From assembly GCA_041395625.1 (NCBI GenBank), contig JAWLAE010000002.1, positions 124,001 to 188,000 on the forward strand: a stretch of 64,000 nt of DNA, given 5' to 3'. The stretch comes from CADEED01 sp041395625 (lineage in GTDB: Bacteria; Pseudomonadota; Gammaproteobacteria; Steroidobacterales; Steroidobacteraceae). The notes below the pieces were generated by a model. That model was not told the DNA's origin. It saw only the letters and a list, made by a program, of their open reading frames with translations, and did not search any database. This document shows positions 61,664-64,000 of this stretch, piece by piece. Each line of letters opens with the position of its first letter. Position 1 is the stretch's first letter. A program made the translations under genes and the position numbers.

Positions 61664-62278
61664 TTATAGCGGCTCACGCCGCGAGCGCACTAACAGCGCA
61701 GCCGCGAGTCCACCAAGGGCGCCATAGAGATGCGCGATGCTGAGCGTCAAGCCGCTGGCTTCGAACGGCATCGCGCCCTGCCATTGCTCATAGCTCAGTT
61801 TGGCGACCAGAAACGCCGCCAGGATCCAGCCGTCCAGATCGCGGCGGCGCAGATGCGCCAAGGTACCAGCCGCCAGCACGCCATGCAGCGCGCCGGAAGC
61901 GCCGACGTACCAGTCAATCTGCGGGGATAGCCACCACAGGCCGGCGCTGACGGTCAGGGAGGCGGCCAGCCAGATCAGCAGCCATCGACCGGGGCTGAAA
62001 TCCCGTGCGAACAAGGCCCACATCAGTACCAGGCCCAGCGCGTTCAGAACGGCATGTTCAAGATCCAAATGGACGATATGAGCGGTCAGCAGCCGATATA
62101 TCTGGAACGACTCGAGGCCAGCGCGGTCATATCGCAGTGTGAGCCGCACTGTCTCGCCCCCCAGCTCGGGCAACAGCAGCAGCGCCGCCAGTACCAGCAA
62201 CGTGACGCCATACCGGCCGTCGCCGTTGAGCGACTTTAGTATCCCTGCAAACCCTGTCACGGGAGGAGCGGCGTTCAT
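61664..62278 (-). CDS. rrtA: Rhombosortase
   Basis: This is a rhomboid-like membrane protease of 204 residues of the rhombosortase family, which processes proteins bearing a GlyGly-CTERM tail after type II secretion. The catalytic serine is Ser128 in YVGASGALHG, and the histidine is His183 in IAHLYGALGG. About six membrane segments are visible (LLVLAALLLLPELG, HAVLNALGLVLMWALF, WLLIWLAASLTVSAGLWWL and others). It is divergent from gspG, so the protease and its partner secretion system share a 34-bp intergenic region. The neighbouring T2SS genes support the call over a plain rhomboid. Confidence 0.88.
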   Translation of the reverse strand: MNAAPPVTGFAGILKSLNGDGRYGVTLLVLAALLLLPELGGETVRLTLRYDRAGLESFQIYRLLTAHIVHLDLEHAVLNALGLVLMWALFARDFSPGRWLLIWLAASLTVSAGLWWLSPQIDWYVGASGALHGVLAAGTLAHLRRRDLDGWILAAFLVAKLSYEQWQGAMPFEASGLTLSIAHLYGALGGLAAALLVRSRREPL

Positions 62279-62279
62279 T

Positions 62280-62288
62280 TGCTATGAT
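62280..62288 (+). promoter_or_regulatory. Extended -10 promoter candidate for the gsp pseudopilin genes
   Basis: TGC followed by TATGAT (62283-62288) is an extended -10 element between rrtA and gspG. Transcription would start near 62294, with GGAG at 62303 as the gspG ribosome binding site. The -35 region would fall inside rrtA and shows no clear hexamer. Confidence 0.5.
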
Positions 62289-62312
62289 CCGCGCAGCTTG
62301 TTGGAGATTGGA

Positions 62313-62774
62313 ATGACTATGCGGCTGACTGCTGCCCTGGCGCGTGCCCCACGGCTTGAGCGCGGCTTTACGCTGATCGAAATCATGGTGGTGGTGATCA
62401 TCATCGGACTCCTTGCTGCGGTCATCGTGCCGCAGTTCATGGGCCGCGTCGATGATGCCCGGGTTGCCAAGGCGCGGCAGGACATCCAGGCAATGGAGAC
62501 TGCGCTCACCATGTACCGGCTCGATAACTTCAAGTATCCGACCACCGAGCAGGGTCTGGAAGCTCTCGCGAAGAATCCGGGCGACCCGACGGTGCGCAAT
62601 TGGCGCGAGGGCGGGTATCTCAAGCGCGTCAACAAGGATCCATGGGGCAACGACTATCAATACGTCTATCCCGGTACGCGTGGCGGCGAGGTCGATATCT
62701 TCTCGCTGGGCGCTGACAACCAGGAAGGCGGCGAAGGTGTCAATGCCGACATCGGTAACTGGAATCTGGAGTAG
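62313..62774 (+). CDS. gspG: Type II secretion major pseudopilin GspG
   Basis: GspG is the main subunit of the periplasmic pseudopilus of the type II secretion system. The prepilin peptidase site is LERG|FTLIEIMVVVIIIGLLAAVIVP with Glu5 intact. The C-terminal calcium-binding GspG domain is clear: YPTTEQGLEALAKNP, YLKRVNKDPWGNDYQYVYPG and DIFSLGADNQEGGEG. The ATG at 62313 has GGAG 6 nt upstream; 153 residues is typical. gspH begins inside its 3' end. Confidence 0.97.
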   Translation: MTMRLTAALARAPRLERGFTLIEIMVVVIIIGLLAAVIVPQFMGRVDDARVAKARQDIQAMETALTMYRLDNFKYPTTEQGLEALAKNPGDPTVRNWREGGYLKRVNKDPWGNDYQYVYPGTRGGEVDIFSLGADNQEGGEGVNADIGNWNLE

Positions 62775-63315
62775 ACCGTCTGGGCGGCGCTGCGGCGCGC
62801 GCTCGGCCGGCTTCACGCTGGTCGAGGTACTGGTGGTCGTCGTGATCATCGGGCTCATTTCAGCGGGCGCGCTCATCGCTTTCACTGGCGAGACACGTGA
62901 CCGACAGCTGGAGCGCGAGACCGACCGTGTCTATGCCCTCCTCGACTACGTTCGCGATCAGGCGGAGCTGCAGACCCGTGAATTCGGGCTGCGCGCGGAT
63001 GCGGCGGGCTATCAGTTCGTGACGTTCGACCCGCGGTCCAAGAGCTGGCGCGCGGTCGAGGAAGACGACGCACTCACCCGCCGCGAATTGCCCGCCGGAC
63101 TCGAGCCGACCCTGGTAGTCGAGGGGCGCAAGGCGGTGCTCGATGCGCGCAAGGAGATCGAGGATTTCGCGCCGCAGGTCATCGTCTTTGGCAACGGCGA
63201 TCTGAGCTCGTTCGACTATCAACTGCAGCGCGAAGGGGAAGGGGCCAAGGGCCGTGTCTGGAGTGATGAGAATGGTCTGATCAGGGTGGATCATCCGGGT
63301 GTGCCGGCATCGTGA
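62743..63315 (+). CDS. gspH: Type II secretion minor pseudopilin GspH
   Basis: GspH is a minor pseudopilin. The processing site is RSAG|FTLVEVLVVVVIIGLISAGALI after a leader of about 22 residues. The ATG at 62743 lies inside gspG (32-bp overlap, different frame) with GAAGG as ribosome binding site; no other start is possible before the cleavage site except near-cognate codons. The 190-residue product continues with the usual GspH beta domain (VYALLDYVRDQAELQTREFGLRAD, YQFVTFDPRSKSWRAV). It overlaps gspI by 4 bp. Confidence 0.93.
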   Translation: MPTSVTGIWSRPSGRRCGARSAGFTLVEVLVVVVIIGLISAGALIAFTGETRDRQLERETDRVYALLDYVRDQAELQTREFGLRADAAGYQFVTFDPRSKSWRAVEEDDALTRRELPAGLEPTLVVEGRKAVLDARKEIEDFAPQVIVFGNGDLSSFDYQLQREGEGAKGRVWSDENGLIRVDHPGVPAS

Positions 63316-63860
63316 AGCACTCACGTCAGTCCGGTTTTACATTGATCGAGGTGATCGTGGCTTTGGCGATCGTCGTGTTGTCGATCGGCGCCTTGTTAGG
63401 TGCGGTCACCTCCTCTGCCAGCAATACCGACTACCTGCGTGAACGCACATTCGCGGATTGGGTGGCTCTCAATCAGCTCACGACGACGCGCGTCAGCGGC
63501 AACGTTCCGAGTCGCGGCACGACGAGTGGCGAAGTGGACTACGCGGGTCGGCGCTACGCCTGGCGCCAGACGGTGTCATCGCTGCCCTTCAGTGGCTTGT
63601 TCAAGGTCGAGGTAGCCGCCCGGCCGCTGCCCGCCGGCGGCGTCGCGAGCGCTTCGAGTGCCGAGAACGAGGCGACCGTCTGGACTGCTACGGTCATCGG
63701 CGTGATGGGCACGTCCGTGCATATTTCCAATACGCCGCTGGGCCCGAGCTGGGGCAGTCTGCAACCCGCCAACGCACCGGGTGGGCCGCCCGGCGGCAAT
63801 CCTGCTGGCAACCCCGGCCAACCTGGCGCGCCGCCGCCGGGCGGCCCACCGACGACGTGA
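63312..63860 (+). CDS. gspI: Type II secretion minor pseudopilin GspI with Pro/Gly-rich tail
   Basis: GspI is a minor pseudopilin that forms the pseudopilus tip with GspJ and GspK. The processing site is RQSG|FTLIEVIVALAIVVLSIGALL, and the domain has LNQLTTTRVSG and YAWRQTVSSLPFSGLFKVEVA. At 182 residues it is longer than the usual 120-130: the last 30 or so residues are a low-complexity stretch of Pro, Gly, Asn and Ala. The GTG start overlaps gspH by 4 bp, and the stop overlaps gspJ as GTGA. Confidence 0.92.
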   Translation: MKHSRQSGFTLIEVIVALAIVVLSIGALLGAVTSSASNTDYLRERTFADWVALNQLTTTRVSGNVPSRGTTSGEVDYAGRRYAWRQTVSSLPFSGLFKVEVAARPLPAGGVASASSAENEATVWTATVIGVMGTSVHISNTPLGPSWGSLQPANAPGGPPGGNPAGNPGQPGAPPPGGPPTT

Positions 63861-64000
63861 GTACGATGCGTCACCGCGGCTTCACACTGATCGAGATCCT
63901 GGTTGCGGTGGCGATCGCGGCCATCATGTTCGCGATCGGCTACGCAGGCATCAATCAGGCTTTGCGCGATCGCGAAGGCCTCGAAGCGGCGCAGAATCGC
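63857..64000 (+). CDS. gspJ: Type II secretion minor pseudopilin GspJ (partial)
   Basis: Only the first 48 codons are in the window. They encode a prepilin-like N-terminus, MRHRG|FTLIEILVAVAIAAIMFAIGYAG, with Glu5 intact, followed by INQALRDREGLEAAQNR. Position after gspG, gspH and gspI makes it gspJ. GTG at 63857 overlaps the gspI stop; ATG at 63866 is the alternative start. Confidence 0.88.
   Translation, partial: MSTMRHRGFTLIEILVAVAIAAIMFAIGYAGINQALRDREGLEAAQNR

Overview
The window reads as chromosomal DNA of a GC-rich gammaproteobacterium. The evidence is the uvrC-pgsA-tRNA(Gly-Cys-Leu) arrangement, the fabD-fabG-acpP-fabF-pabBC-mltG-tmk-holB-pilZ block, a PhoP/PhoQ-type pair, a System I ccm operon and a type II secretion pseudopilin cluster with a rhombosortase. 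A lineage near Xanthomonadales, Nevskiales or Steroidobacterales is my guess from gene content, not a demonstrated placement. I see no insertion sequence, prophage, integrase or CRISPR array. Genes are densely packed and often joined by 1-4 bp stop/start overlaps.

Layout. 1-6194 (minus): aconitase (cut by the window edge), mnmA, a NudJ-like Nudix gene, a small protein of unknown function and purB. 6292-9105 (plus): fumC, a NudL-like Nudix gene and mazG. 9214-12398 (plus): a glycine-zipper envelope protein, a terminator, then a PepSY protein followed by a PhoP/PhoQ-like two-component pair. 12395-15146 (minus): a saccharopine dehydrogenase and an ALDH7-type aldehyde dehydrogenase, which look like late lysine catabolism; class II DAHP synthase is divergent from them (15204-16571). 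16568-22503: an XRE/ScfR-like regulator divergent from malate synthase and isocitrate lyase, followed by isocitrate dehydrogenase. This is the glyoxylate branch point in one block.

22532-26173: family 5 uracil-DNA glycosylase, uvrC, pgsA and a LOG-family protein in an overlapping run. 26183-26583: a strong tRNA promoter and tRNA-Gly, tRNA-Cys and tRNA-Leu. The last base of tRNA-Leu is the first base of ccmA. 26583-33275: ccmABCDEFGHI, the whole cytochrome c maturation System I. 33277-36922: a MaoC-fold dehydratase, an MFS-type carrier and a MATE transporter. 36915-42239: a rhomboid protease, a DUF1460 amidase-like protein, a fatty acid desaturase, a DUF3617 protein, a Tat-exported dienelactone-hydrolase-like protein and a zinc alcohol dehydrogenase. 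42334-47475: an LpxO-like hydroxylase, an alpha/beta hydrolase, a DJ-1/PfpI protein, PBP4 (dacB) and a sterol-desaturase-family protein.

47476-49576 is the most accessory-looking stretch: an unknown helical protein, a TIR-like (MTH538/ThsB type) protein and an EEP-fold nuclease/phosphatase. 49665-52895: a FadJ-type beta-oxidation enzyme and a protein with two cyclic-nucleotide-binding-like domains plus a rhodanese domain, whose start lies against an FNR-like box. 52928-61654 (minus): the fatty acid/folate/replication block. 61664-64000: rhombosortase, divergent from gspG-gspH-gspI-gspJ (gspJ cut by the edge).

Much of the window is central carbon metabolism (acn, fumC, icd, aceA, aceB, fadJ) and envelope biology (ccm, LpxO, PhoPQ, T2SS, rhombosortase, PBP4, MltG). 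The observations I rate highest are the tRNA-Leu/ccmA overlap, the repeats between the ScfR-like regulator and aceB, the orphan TIR-like gene, the FNR-like box at a start codon, and unusual specificity residues in isocitrate dehydrogenase and PabB.
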